Assembly: GCA_013695005.1 (NCBI GenBank)
Contig: JACDBJ010000390.1
Span: 1-10,172 of the forward strand
Source: Pseudonocardiales bacterium
GTDB taxonomy: Bacteria > Actinomycetota > Actinomycetes > Mycobacteriales > Pseudonocardiaceae
DNA length: 10,172 nucleotides
Reading direction: 5' to 3'
Shown here: one piece after another, positions 1 through 6,797 of the stretch
Layout of the letters: the number at the start of each line of letters is the position of its first letter
Position numbering within the stretch: the stretch's first letter is position 1
Made by a program: the position numbers and the translations under genes
Notes under the pieces: generated by a model
Told to the model about the DNA's origin: nothing
What the model saw: the letters and a program-made list of their open reading frames with translations, nothing else
Databases searched by the model: none

Positions 1-1004
1 TCGAGCACCCGCACGATCTCCACGCCGGCGCGGCGCAGGTCCCCGACGGCCGCGTCGCCGTCCGCGTTCGCGGTGAGCACCACGGCGCGGTGACCCGGCT
101 TGACGGCGTGGAGGTTGACCAGCCGGCGCACAGCGGTGGACAGCAACACGCCGGGCAGGTCGTTGCCCTCAAACACGTAGGGGCGCTCGATCAGCCCGGG
201 CGCGACGACGAGCTGCTTCACCCGCGCCTTGACGAGGCGCTCGGCGACGTGCGGCACGTCGCGCTGCAGGACGGCGACCCAGTTGTGGTCGTAGCGGCCG
301 GTCACCACCGCGTCGGTCATCACCTCGACTCCGGCGGCGATCACGGCGGCGCGGAGCTTGGCCAATGCCGCGAACTCGTCTGCGCCACCCCAACGCAGGT
401 GCCCACCGAGCTCGTGCTGCTCGTCGACCAGCAGCACCCGGGCGCCGGCCTGCGCGGCCGCCACTGCGGCGGCCATCCCGGCCGGACCACCACCGGCAAC
501 GAGCACGTCGGGGTGGACATAGCGCTGGTCGTACTCGCGAGGGCGCGCCGCCGGATCCGGCAGGTTTCCGCCGGGAGAGAAGCGGCGCAGCACCCGCTCA
601 TAGGCCGGCCAGAGCCGCTGCGGCTTGATGAACGTCTTGTAGTAGAAGCCCGCGGACAGCAAGCGCCCGACCAGCTGGTTGGCGGCCTTGACGTCGAAGC
701 GCAGCGACGGCCACGCGTTCTGCGCCCGCACCACCATGCCCGCTTCGACCCGGCGGTGGGCGGCAGGGACGTTCGGCTCGCCGTCGACCTCGACCAGGCC
801 GCCGGGGTCGTGCTGGTCGGCGGTGAGCAGCCCGCGCGGGCGGTGGTACTTCAGGCTCCGCGACAGCACCCGCTCCCCCGCGGCGGCGAGCGCCGAGGCG
901 ATCGTGTCCCCCGCGTAAGCCGGGTAGCGGCGTCCGTTCCAGGTGAACGTGATCGGGATGCGGCGGTCGATGACCTCGCCCGGCTGGGCCCCGAGCCGCA
1001 TCAT
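1..1004 (-). CDS. soxA: Sarcosine oxidase alpha subunit, N-terminal part (cut by left edge)
   Basis: This is the large subunit of heterotetrameric sarcosine oxidase, which demethylates sarcosine to glycine and passes the one-carbon unit to tetrahydrofolate. Only the first 334 residues are present; full-length SoxA is about 950-1000 residues. Residues 15-95 resemble the N-terminal ferredoxin-like (Fer2_4) domain, with the family motif SRSLKYHRPRG at 48-58. The linker contains NAWPSLRFD (96-104) and SAGFYYKTF (117-125), both characteristic of SoxA. A Rossmann dinucleotide-binding motif GGGPAG lies at 171-176, followed by an acidic strand end, LLVDE, at 191-195. The start is the first of two tandem ATGs; it overlaps the soxD stop (ATGA), with GAGAGGTGG just upstream, so translation is probably coupled. 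The folate-binding GcvT-like C-terminus and any soxG lie outside the window. Confidence 0.93.
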   Translation of the reverse strand, partial: MMRLGAQPGEVIDRRIPITFTWNGRRYPAYAGDTIASALAAAGERVLSRSLKYHRPRGLLTADQHDPGGLVEVDGEPNVPAAHRRVEAGMVVRAQNAWPSLRFDVKAANQLVGRLLSAGFYYKTFIKPQRLWPAYERVLRRFSPGGNLPDPAARPREYDQRYVHPDVLVAGGGPAGMAAAVAAAQAGARVLLVDEQHELGGHLRWGGADEFAALAKLRAAVIAAGVEVMTDAVVTGRYDHNWVAVLQRDVPHVAERLVKARVKQLVVAPGLIERPYVFEGNDLPGVLLSTAVRRLVNLHAVKPGHRAVVLTANADGDAAVGDLRRAGVEIVRVL

Positions 1005-1246
1005 CGGGCCACCTCTCGCACCTCGTTGGTGGAGGTGTTGCGCTGCACGGTCAGGTAGCGCCCGCAGCCCGCCCGGTGCAGCCAGGTCTCGGTGGTCCAC
1101 CCTGCGGGGTTGCGCTGCAGGTAGAGGTAGGAGCGCCACTGCTCGGGCGAGACCGCGTCGGGGTCCGGCCGTTGCGCCGGCTCGCCGTGGTGGGAGAACT
1201 CGGCGGCGTCGCGTGGGCCGCAGTGCGGGCAGGGCAGCAGGATCAT
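1001..1246 (-). CDS. soxD: Sarcosine oxidase delta subunit
   Basis: This 81-residue protein is the small zinc-binding delta subunit of heterotetrameric sarcosine oxidase, which helps assemble the alpha/beta complex. The N-terminus carries the SoxD signature CPHCGPRDAAEF (from C6), and the second half carries ETWLHRAGCGRY. The four expected zinc ligands are visible as C6, C9, H57 and C61, with the CxxC and HxxxC spacings known for the family. The length is slightly shorter than the usual 90-100 residues, because the C-terminal tail is short. The ATG lies 9 bases after the soxB stop, and a GAGGCGG sequence overlapping that stop can serve as ribosome binding site. The stop overlaps the soxA start by ATGA. 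The order soxB-soxD-soxA is the classical one. Confidence 0.93.
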   Translation of the reverse strand: MILLPCPHCGPRDAAEFSHHGEPAQRPDPDAVSPEQWRSYLYLQRNPAGWTTETWLHRAGCGRYLTVQRNTSTNEVREVAR

Positions 1247-1255
1247 GGCGCCGCC

Positions 1256-2548
1256 TCAGTGCCCGACCGCCGCGGCGCCGCGCTCGCCGACCAGCCGGCC
1301 CTCGGTGAAGCGCGCCAGGTCGAAGCCGGCGATGAGCTCGGGTGTCTTGCCGGTGGCGATCAGCTCGGCCATCGTCTCGCCGGCCACCGGGCCGGCCTTG
1401 AAACCGTAGGTGCCCCAGCCGACGTCGAGGTAGAAGCCCTCCACCGGCGTCTCGCCCATGACCGGTGAGTAGTCGGGCGTCATGTCGCACAAACCGGACC
1501 ACTGCCGCAGCACCCGCAGGCCGGCCAGCGAGGGCATCAGCTCCAGCACGTGCGCTGCGACGCCCTCGGTGAACTCGAGCGAGCCGCGCTGGGAGTAGGA
1601 GGGGAAGGGATCTACCGAGGCGCCGAAGACCAGCTCGCCGCGGTCGGTCTGGCTGACGTAGACGTGCAACGTGCCGGAGACGACGACCGTGTCGAGGAAC
1701 GGGCGCACCGGCTCGGTGACGGCGGCCTGCAGTGGCAACGTTGTGATCGGCAGCCGGACGCCGGCCATGTCGGAGATCTGGGTGGACCACCCCGCGGTGC
1801 AGTTCACGACGACCGGCGTGGCGATCGATCCGCGGTTCGTGCGCACCCCCCGAACCCGGCCGCCGGCTACGTCGATCCCGGTGACCTCGGTCTCCTGGTG
1901 CAGGTGCACGCCGAGCGCGTCGGCGGCCCTTGCATAGCCCCAGACGACGGCGTCGTGCCGGATGATCCCGCCGGGCGGGTGGTATAGCGCGCCGAGGATC
2001 GGGAAGCGGACGCCGGCAGAGACGTCCATCCGAGGCACCAGTGCGGCGATCTCCGACGGCCCGATGACCCGCGAGTCGACGCCTTCGAGCTTGTTGACCT
2101 CGGCGCGCCAGCGCATGGTCCGCAGCGCGGAGTCGGAGTGCGCCAGGGTCAGGTGGCCGCGTTGGGAGAACATCACGTTGAAGTTCAGGTCCGCGGCGAG
2201 CGTCTCGTAGAGCTTGAGCGACCGGTCGTAGAACCGGACGCCCTCCGGGGTCAGATAGTTCGACCGGATGATCGCGGTGTTGCGACCCGACCCGCCGCTA
2301 CCGAGGTAGCCCCGTTCCAGGACCGCGATGTTGCGGCGTCCGTGGTTGGCGGCGAGGTAGTAGGCGGCGGCCAGGCCGTGCACGCCGCCGCCGATAACGA
2401 CCGCGTCGTAGCTCGGCGCCAGGTCGTGCTGCCGCCAGACCTTGGGCCAGTCCGCGCCGGTCAGACCGTGGCGGAGCAGCGCGAGTGCCGAGTACCGCTC
2501 GCCCGAGCGGGGATGCCGCCGTTGCCCCTGGCGGAACACCATCCCCAT
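1256..2548 (-). CDS. soxB: Sarcosine oxidase beta subunit
   Basis: This is the flavin-bearing catalytic subunit of heterotetrameric sarcosine oxidase. From ATG 2548 it has 430 residues, against about 405-420 in the family. The Rossmann motif GGGVHG is at 53-58. The SoxB motif GRNTAIIRSNY follows at 88-98. SQRGHLTLAH and the C-terminal WGTYGFK (378-384) and ERGAAAVGH are also family hallmarks. H198, in the context IIRHDAVVW, aligns with the histidine that carries covalent FMN in characterised SoxB proteins (alignment from memory). The start is uncertain. The frame is open to a GTG at 2587, one base past the iclR stop, and ATG 2542 is another option. I chose an ATG because family members begin close to the RYSALALL segment. 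No start has a strong Shine-Dalgarno sequence, so translation may be coupled to iclR. Confidence 0.93.
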   Translation of the reverse strand: MGMVFRQGQRRHPRSGERYSALALLRHGLTGADWPKVWRQHDLAPSYDAVVIGGGVHGLAAAYYLAANHGRRNIAVLERGYLGSGGSGRNTAIIRSNYLTPEGVRFYDRSLKLYETLAADLNFNVMFSQRGHLTLAHSDSALRTMRWRAEVNKLEGVDSRVIGPSEIAALVPRMDVSAGVRFPILGALYHPPGGIIRHDAVVWGYARAADALGVHLHQETEVTGIDVAGGRVRGVRTNRGSIATPVVVNCTAGWSTQISDMAGVRLPITTLPLQAAVTEPVRPFLDTVVVSGTLHVYVSQTDRGELVFGASVDPFPSYSQRGSLEFTEGVAAHVLELMPSLAGLRVLRQWSGLCDMTPDYSPVMGETPVEGFYLDVGWGTYGFKAGPVAGETMAELIATGKTPELIAGFDLARFTEGRLVGERGAAAVGH

Positions 2549-2588
2549 AGCGGCAAGACTAGCAGCCAGCGGGGATGACGCTCCCACC

Positions 2589-3344
2589 TCAGCTCTGGCC
2601 GGGTGAGAGCAAGGCGGCGTGTTCCTGCAGGCTGGCGATGGCGGCCAGCATCGCGGCGGTGTCGAACCGCCATGCAGGGCCCTGCAGCCCGAGCACGGCC
2701 ATCAGGTCGCCCCTGCCGTCGAGCACCGGCACCGCCACCGCGTTGAGGTCGGGCTCGCGCTCCCCCGTCGCCTGCGCCCAACCACGTTCCCGCACCACGG
2801 CGATGTCGCGGGCCAGCTGGCGGCGATCGGTGATCGTGCGGTCGGTGTAGGAGTGCAGCGCACCGTCCTTGAGGGCGCCGCCGTGGGCGAGGAACACCTT
2901 CCCGATGGCGGTGGCGTGCGCAATGCTGGGCCGGCCGATCTCCGCGACGCTGCGCACCGATGACGGGCTCTGAACGAAGTCGACCGTCATCGTCGTGTCG
3001 CCGCCCGGTACCGACAGCGTCGCGGTCTCGCCGGTGGCCTCCATCAGGGCGACCAGGTGCGGGCGAACCACCTCGCGGAAGTCCACTCGGGCCAGCGCGG
3101 AGTTGCCGAGCTGGATCAGCCGCAGGCCTAGCCGGTAGCGTCCGGTGCCGGGGACCCGGCGGACGTACTCGTCCTTCGCCAGCGTCGCCAGCAGCCGCGA
3201 TACCGAGCTTGCGTTGATGCCGGTGCGGCGGGCGATCTCGTTGGTGCCCAGGTCGTCAGGGGCGTCGGCGAGCGCATCAAGCACGGCCACCGCTCGCTCC
3301 ACCGCGGCGACCAGCCGTTCCGTTGTCTCGCCCAGCTCGGCCAT
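2589..3344 (-). CDS. IclR-family transcriptional regulator
   Basis: This 251-residue protein has the standard IclR layout and length. A winged helix-turn-helix occupies about residues 10-72, with a recognition helix near NASSVSRLLATL (44-55) and a wing ending in GRYRLGLRL. An effector-binding domain follows at about 75-245, with the family motifs HATAIGKVFLA (143-153) and REPDLNAVAVPVLD (196-209). The start at 3344 is preferred over upstream TTG 3389 because GAGGGG sits eight bases before it, and the longer version would run through the putative operator. The gene lies at the head of the soxBDA operon and diverges from the FAD oxidoreductase/BHMT operon. It is therefore the likely local regulator of both and probably controls itself. 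The ligand is unknown; a methylated amine or an intermediate such as sarcosine is an inference. Confidence 0.92.
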   Translation of the reverse strand: MAELGETTERLVAAVERAVAVLDALADAPDDLGTNEIARRTGINASSVSRLLATLAKDEYVRRVPGTGRYRLGLRLIQLGNSALARVDFREVVRPHLVALMEATGETATLSVPGGDTTMTVDFVQSPSSVRSVAEIGRPSIAHATAIGKVFLAHGGALKDGALHSYTDRTITDRRQLARDIAVVRERGWAQATGEREPDLNAVAVPVLDGRGDLMAVLGLQGPAWRFDTAAMLAAIASLQEHAALLSPGQS

Positions 3345-3364
3345 GCTACCGTCCCCTCGAAAAT

Positions 3365-3390
3365 GGAAACAGTGTTGCCCACAAGGCAAC
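3365..3390. promoter_or_regulatory. Candidate IclR-regulator operator: two overlapping dyads
   Basis: A perfect inverted repeat, GTTGCC-5 nt-GGCAAC, occupies 3374-3390. Its left arm is shared with a second, near-perfect dyad at 3365-3379, GGAAAC-3 nt-GTTGCC, which has one mismatch. The two dyad centres (3372 and 3382) are ten bases apart, about one helical turn, which would place two regulator dimers on the same DNA face. IclR-family operators are typically short dyads of this size. The site starts 20 bases upstream of the iclR start codon and would overlap either promoter. Binding by the adjacent regulator is inference. Confidence 0.55.
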
Positions 3391-3424
3391 TACTAGATAA
3401 GAGAAGTCTCTCGCCTGCGGTTTC

Positions 3425-3447
3425 TGGCGGGGTCACCGGCCCCGCCA
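3425..3447 (+). other. Stem-loop in the leader of the FAD oxidoreductase/BHMT operon
   Basis: TGGCGGGG (3425-3432) and CCCCGCCA (3440-3447) form a perfect 8-bp, very GC-rich stem with a 7-nt loop. It lies 42 bases before the ATG at 3490. If transcription starts near or upstream of the A/T-rich block, the stem is in the 5' untranslated RNA. No T-run follows, so it is not a classical terminator. It could be an attenuator, an RNA-stabilising hairpin or a second protein-binding dyad. Confidence 0.45.
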
Positions 3448-3489
3448 CCGACGATCGCGAGGCCCCGCGCGGACAGGACCGGGACAGCC

Positions 3490-4836
3490 ATGAGTGCGCA
3501 GCCCACCCCGTACGTCGTCATCGGCGCGGGGATACACGGGCTGTCCACGGCGCTGCACCTGGCGCGCGAGCTGCGCGCGAGCGGCGGCGGCAGCGGCAGC
3601 GACGTCATGGTGCTCGACAAGACCGGTGTCGGCGCCGGCGCCTCCGGCATCGCCTGCGGGATCGTGCGCAACAACTACTTCCAGCCCGCGATGCGCCGGC
3701 TGATGGCGCACTCCGTGGAGATCTGGGAGTCCGACGCGGGGGCCGGCGCCGCAGCGCTCGGCTACCACCCCGTCGGTTACCTGCAGCTCGGCCCGGAGGC
3801 CATGCGCGCGGACGTGCGCCAGATCCACGCCGAGCAGCAGGCGATCGGATACGAGTCGACCTACGTCGAGGGGGAGCCGGCGTGCCGGGACTACATGCGA
3901 GCGCTGTTCCCCGACTGGCAGGCCGAGGGAGTTACCTGCCTGCTGCACGAGAAGCGGGGCGGCTTCGCGAACAACCGCACGTCGTTGCGCGGGCTGGCCG
4001 CCGCGGCACGGGCCGAAGGCGTCCAGATCAGGGCCGGCGTGGAGGTCACCGGACTCGACATCGCGGCGTCGGGAACCGTCCGGGCCGTCGTCACCGACCA
4101 GGGCGCGATCGACTGCGGGACGCTGGTGGTGGCCGCCGGGCCGTGGGTCCGCGACCTGTGGCGGATGCTGGAGCTGCCCGCGCTGATCTCGCTGCGCGGC
4201 CCTGACGGTGTGCTGCGCACCGACCAACCGATGTGGAGCTACTGGCTGGTCCAGGAAGGCACGCTCAAGGTCGACCCGGACACGTTCACCGACAGCTCCG
4301 GCGCCGAACCGCCCGTCGTGCACCTCGACACCGACGCGCCGCTCTACGACGAGACCGGCGGGCTGGTGACCGACCACCCGTGGGGCATCTACTACAAGCC
4401 GGACCACAACTTCGGCGGAGTGCAGGGCGGTGGCATGCCCCGCCGGCTCGACGTGCCGCCGGATGCGGTGGCAGTCGACCCCTACGGCCCCCAGCACTCG
4501 GCCTACACCGCGGGCGAGGACTTCGCCCGGCTGTGGACCGCAGGCCTGGCCCACTGCCATCGCCGCTTCACCGGGCTGAGCCACCTGTTCTCGCGCGAGC
4601 CGTCGGGCGGGATCGGCTGCTTCACCCCGGACAGCTTCCCGGTCTTCGACCTGGTGGCCGAGAACGCGTACGTGATCGCCGACTCCAACCACGGCTACAA
4701 GATGCTCGGCGTCGGAGCGCTGGTCGCCAAGGAGCTCCTCGGCGAGCCACAGGAGCTGCTCGAACCGTTCCGGTTCACCCGATACGAGCAGGGCGCGCTG
4801 CATCCGACGAGCAGGTCACCGTTCCCGTGGAGCTGA
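3490..4836 (+). CDS. DAO-family FAD-dependent oxidoreductase, probable methylated-amine demethylase
   Basis: This 448-residue flavoprotein belongs to the D-amino-acid oxidase/sarcosine oxidase fold. It has an N-terminal FAD motif GAGIHG (12-17), a strand-ending acidic residue in VLDK (41-44), the SoxB-like segment IVRNNY (58-63), a second FAD-domain strand VVAAGPW (213-219) and a C-terminal SNHGYKMLGVG (399-409), equivalent to the SGHGFK motif of sarcosine oxidases. It has no C-terminal GcvT/folate domain, unlike dimethylglycine oxidase. The cysteine that binds FAD covalently in monomeric sarcosine oxidase has no counterpart at the aligned position before TPD (379-381), so the flavin is probably non-covalent. 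Position before a BHMT-like gene and opposite soxBDA suggests dimethylglycine or a related N-methyl compound as substrate; this is inference. The ribosome binding site is weak (GGGA about six bases before ATG 3490). Confidence 0.85.
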   Translation: MSAQPTPYVVIGAGIHGLSTALHLARELRASGGGSGSDVMVLDKTGVGAGASGIACGIVRNNYFQPAMRRLMAHSVEIWESDAGAGAAALGYHPVGYLQLGPEAMRADVRQIHAEQQAIGYESTYVEGEPACRDYMRALFPDWQAEGVTCLLHEKRGGFANNRTSLRGLAAAARAEGVQIRAGVEVTGLDIAASGTVRAVVTDQGAIDCGTLVVAAGPWVRDLWRMLELPALISLRGPDGVLRTDQPMWSYWLVQEGTLKVDPDTFTDSSGAEPPVVHLDTDAPLYDETGGLVTDHPWGIYYKPDHNFGGVQGGGMPRRLDVPPDAVAVDPYGPQHSAYTAGEDFARLWTAGLAHCHRRFTGLSHLFSREPSGGIGCFTPDSFPVFDLVAENAYVIADSNHGYKMLGVGALVAKELLGEPQELLEPFRFTRYEQGALHPTSRSPFPWS

Positions 4837-4852
4837 GCAGAGGAGCTAGGCC

Positions 4853-5929
4853 ATGACACCCGCGGTGACATCTGCCGTCGACGGCGTCGAAGAACGCCCC
4901 GGCCTACTGGCTCGCCTCGCGGCGGGGCCCGTGATCTGCGCCGAGGGCTACCTCTTCGAGCTGGAGCGTCGGGGCTACCTGCAGGCGGGCGCGTTCGTCC
5001 CGGAGGTCGTCCTCGAGCATCCCGACCGCGTCACGGCCCTGCACGAAGAGTTCGTGCACGCCGGCTCGGACGTGGTGGAGGCGTTCACCTACTACGCGCA
5101 CCGGGAAAAGCTGCGGCTCATCGGCAAGGCCGATCTGCTGGAGACGCTGAACCAGCAGGCTCTCGAACTCGCCGCCCGCGTCGCGGCGCAGAGCGGCACC
5201 CTGCTCGCCGGCAACGTGTGCAACACCAACGTCTTCGAGCCGGTTGACCAGCTCACCCATGCGAACGTGCGCGCGATGTTCACCGAGCAGGTCGGGTGGG
5301 CCGCCGAGTGCGGGGTGGACTTCGTCGTCGGCGAGACGTTCCGCTATCTCGACGAGGCCATGATCGCGCTCGAGGTGATCCGCGAGGCCGGGTTGCCGGC
5401 GGTGATCACCCTCGCGGTGCACCGTGAGCCCGCGACCGGAGAGGGAATGGCGTTGCCGGAGGCGATGAAGCGGCTGGCCGGCGCCGGCGCGGACGTCGTC
5501 GGTCTCAACTGCACCCGCGGACCGGCGACGATGCTGCCGCTGATTCACGAGATCATGCCGGCCGTCGACGTCCCGGTGGCTGCCCTTCCCGTGCCCTACC
5601 GCACGACGGCGGAGCAGCCGAACTTCCAGTCGCTACGCGACCCCACCTACGACGGCTTTCCCGGCGGGCGGCCGTTCCCGACTGCGCTGGACCCGTTCAC
5701 CTGCAACCGCTACGAGATCGCCGACTTCACCCGCGAGGCGCACGCGGCGGGCGTGCGCTATCTCGGCGTGTGCTGCGGCGCGGCCCCCCACCACATCCGG
5801 AGCATGGCCGAGGCGCTCGGCAGGCAGCCGCCTGCCAGCCGCTACTCCGACGACATGTCCAAGCACGTCTACTTCGGCACCGAGCCCAGCCTGGCGCCGC
5901 ACAACCTCGAGTTCGGCCGCCGGCTCTGA
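4853..5929 (+). CDS. Betaine-homocysteine S-methyltransferase-like protein (homocysteine S-methyltransferase family)
   Basis: This 358-residue TIM-barrel methyltransferase would transfer a methyl group from a betaine to homocysteine, forming methionine. The zinc ligands are present: C220 in GLNC and the C307-C308 pair in GVCCGA. The N-terminal block (FELERRGYLQAG, PEVVLEHP, EAFTYYAHREKL) and the C-terminal ASRYSDDMSKH follow animal BHMT better than general MmuM-type enzymes. E161 matches the homocysteine-binding glutamate. Residues that line the betaine site in human BHMT differ: Asp26 is replaced by A30 (next to E31) and Trp44 by F48, while Tyr77 is kept as Y81 (alignment from memory). The true methyl donor is therefore open. 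AGGAG lies seven bases before the ATG. The gene starts 16 bases after the FAD oxidoreductase and is surely in its operon. Confidence 0.88.
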   Translation: MTPAVTSAVDGVEERPGLLARLAAGPVICAEGYLFELERRGYLQAGAFVPEVVLEHPDRVTALHEEFVHAGSDVVEAFTYYAHREKLRLIGKADLLETLNQQALELAARVAAQSGTLLAGNVCNTNVFEPVDQLTHANVRAMFTEQVGWAAECGVDFVVGETFRYLDEAMIALEVIREAGLPAVITLAVHREPATGEGMALPEAMKRLAGAGADVVGLNCTRGPATMLPLIHEIMPAVDVPVAALPVPYRTTAEQPNFQSLRDPTYDGFPGGRPFPTALDPFTCNRYEIADFTREAHAAGVRYLGVCCGAAPHHIRSMAEALGRQPPASRYSDDMSKHVYFGTEPSLAPHNLEFGRRL

Positions 5930-5942
5930 TCCGCGTCAGAGC
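5923..5942. terminator. Hairpin shared by the ends of two convergent genes
   Basis: GCTCTGA (5923-5929) and TCAGAGC (5936-5942) form a perfect 7-bp stem around a 6-nt loop. The left arm ends with the stop of the BHMT-like gene, and the right arm ends on the last base of the VOC gene's stop, so one dyad could terminate both transcripts. There is no T-run on either side, which is common for actinobacterial terminators but limits certainty. Confidence 0.5.
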
Positions 5943-6727
5943 TAGCCGCGGGCCATCTCGCCGACGACGAAGAACATCGCACCGTGGGGGTCGGTGATCC
6001 CCAGCATCGGTCCGTACGGGGTGTCGAACGGCTCGCCCATGGTGGTGCCACCCGCCGCGACGGCCGCAGCCGCCACAACCTTGATGTCCGACACCAGGAA
6101 GTAGGCCAACCAATGCGGCGGGGTCCCTTCCGGGGCGCCCATCATCTCGCCGATGCCGCCGACCGACTCGCCATCGCGTGCCCCGTCGAACTTGATGGTC
6201 GTGTAGTCGCCCGGTGCGCCCTCGGTGGCTTCGTAGCGGTACCCGAACACGGCGGTGTAGAACGCCCGGCCGGCGTCCGGGTCGGGCAGCCGCGCGTCGA
6301 CCCAGACCAGAGCACCAGGCTCGAAGTACACCTCCGCGCCATGCATGCCCGCCGACTGCCACACGCCGAATGCCGCGCCCACCGGGTCCATGGCTATGGC
6401 CATCCGCCCGTTGCCGGGGATGTCCATCGGCTCGGCGAGCATCGTCCCGCCGTTCTCGGTGATCAGCTTCGCAGTGGCGTCGGCGTCGTCACTGGCCAGG
6501 TAGACCGTCCATACGGTCGGTTGGCCCTCTTCCTGAAGCGGGCCGATGGCGGCGGCGGCGCGCCCGCCGACCTGGCCGATGTTGTAGTGGCCGAACTCCT
6601 CACCGCTGTCGACGAACGACCAGCCGAGGACCGCGCCGTAGAACTCCTTGGCGGCGTCGAGGTCGGGCACGGCCAGGTCGACCCAGCACGGCGTACCGGC
6701 GGGCCACGGGTCAGTTCGAGTGGGCAT
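5942..6727 (-). CDS. Two-domain VOC (glyoxalase/bleomycin-resistance fold) protein, Rv0577-like
   Basis: This 261-residue protein is a tandem of two vicinal-oxygen-chelate modules. The first spans about 10-128, beginning GTPCWVDLAVPD, with AAKEFYGAVLGW at 25-36 and ending at DPVGAAFGVWQ. The second spans about 137-258, beginning GALVWVDARLPD and ending at DPHGAMFFVVGE. Layout and length match the mycobacterial secreted/cytosolic antigen Rv0577 (Cfp30B, 261 residues), recalled from memory. The classical metal ligands of glyoxalase I are not evident (valine where a histidine is usual in strand 1), so catalysis is uncertain and a binding or stress role is possible. The start at ATG 6727 has an ideal GGAGG seven bases upstream. 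It lies 70 bases downstream of the GH13 gene on the same strand and may be co-transcribed with it. No functional link to the betaine genes is apparent. Confidence 0.88.
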   Translation of the reverse strand: MPTRTDPWPAGTPCWVDLAVPDLDAAKEFYGAVLGWSFVDSGEEFGHYNIGQVGGRAAAAIGPLQEEGQPTVWTVYLASDDADATAKLITENGGTMLAEPMDIPGNGRMAIAMDPVGAAFGVWQSAGMHGAEVYFEPGALVWVDARLPDPDAGRAFYTAVFGYRYEATEGAPGDYTTIKFDGARDGESVGGIGEMMGAPEGTPPHWLAYFLVSDIKVVAAAAVAAGGTTMGEPFDTPYGPMLGITDPHGAMFFVVGEMARG

Positions 6728-6797
6728 CTGACTACCTCCGCTATGGGTTGCGACGGTGCCAGCAAAGCACCGACCTCCGACAGGGTGACGCGCAGCC

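Larger units (their letters stand above)
3345..3489. promoter_or_regulatory. Divergent promoter region between iclR-sox and the FAD oxidoreductase/BHMT operons
   Basis: This 145-bp gap separates two divergently transcribed operons and must hold both promoters. Bases 3358-3410 are clearly richer in A/T than the surrounding genes, as expected for promoter and operator DNA here. The stretch contains the overlapping dyads at 3365-3390 and the stem-loop at 3425-3447. I could not assign convincing -35/-10 hexamers in either direction; TAGATA at 3394-3399 is a weak -10 candidate for the plus strand. No known riboswitch motif was recognised. Confidence 0.7.

Noticed and set aside
90..1058. A 322-codon open frame on the plus strand
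   Set aside because: It is antisense to soxA/soxD, has a low-complexity R/G/H/V-rich composition typical of GC-rich shadow frames, and shows no recognisable domain.
2589..3389. A longer IclR reading starting at TTG 3389
   Set aside because: The extra 15 residues have no family resemblance and cover the putative operator; ATG 3344 has a good GAGGGG ribosome site.
3363..3489. A possible leader peptide starting at ATG 3363 on the plus strand
   Set aside because: There is no ribosome binding site, and the frame runs on out of register deep into the FAD oxidoreductase gene, so it is not a short leader ORF.
3391..3489. A glycine or SAM riboswitch in the leader of the BHMT operon
   Set aside because: Only one simple hairpin is visible; no conserved riboswitch core could be recognised by eye.
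3433..4803. A 456-codon open frame on the minus strand opposite the FAD oxidoreductase
   Set aside because: The plus-strand protein has clear FAD motifs and a ribosome binding site in its operon; the antisense frame has no domain and a shadow-like composition.
3490..4836. Assignment as monomeric sarcosine oxidase or full dimethylglycine oxidase
   Set aside because: It lacks the covalent-FAD cysteine position of the former and the GcvT folate domain of the latter, so only a general family call is justified.
6754..6772. CGGTGC/GCACCG inverted repeat between the GH13 and VOC genes as a terminator
   Set aside because: The stem is only 6 bp with a 7-nt loop and no T-run, so it is within what chance gives in GC-rich DNA.
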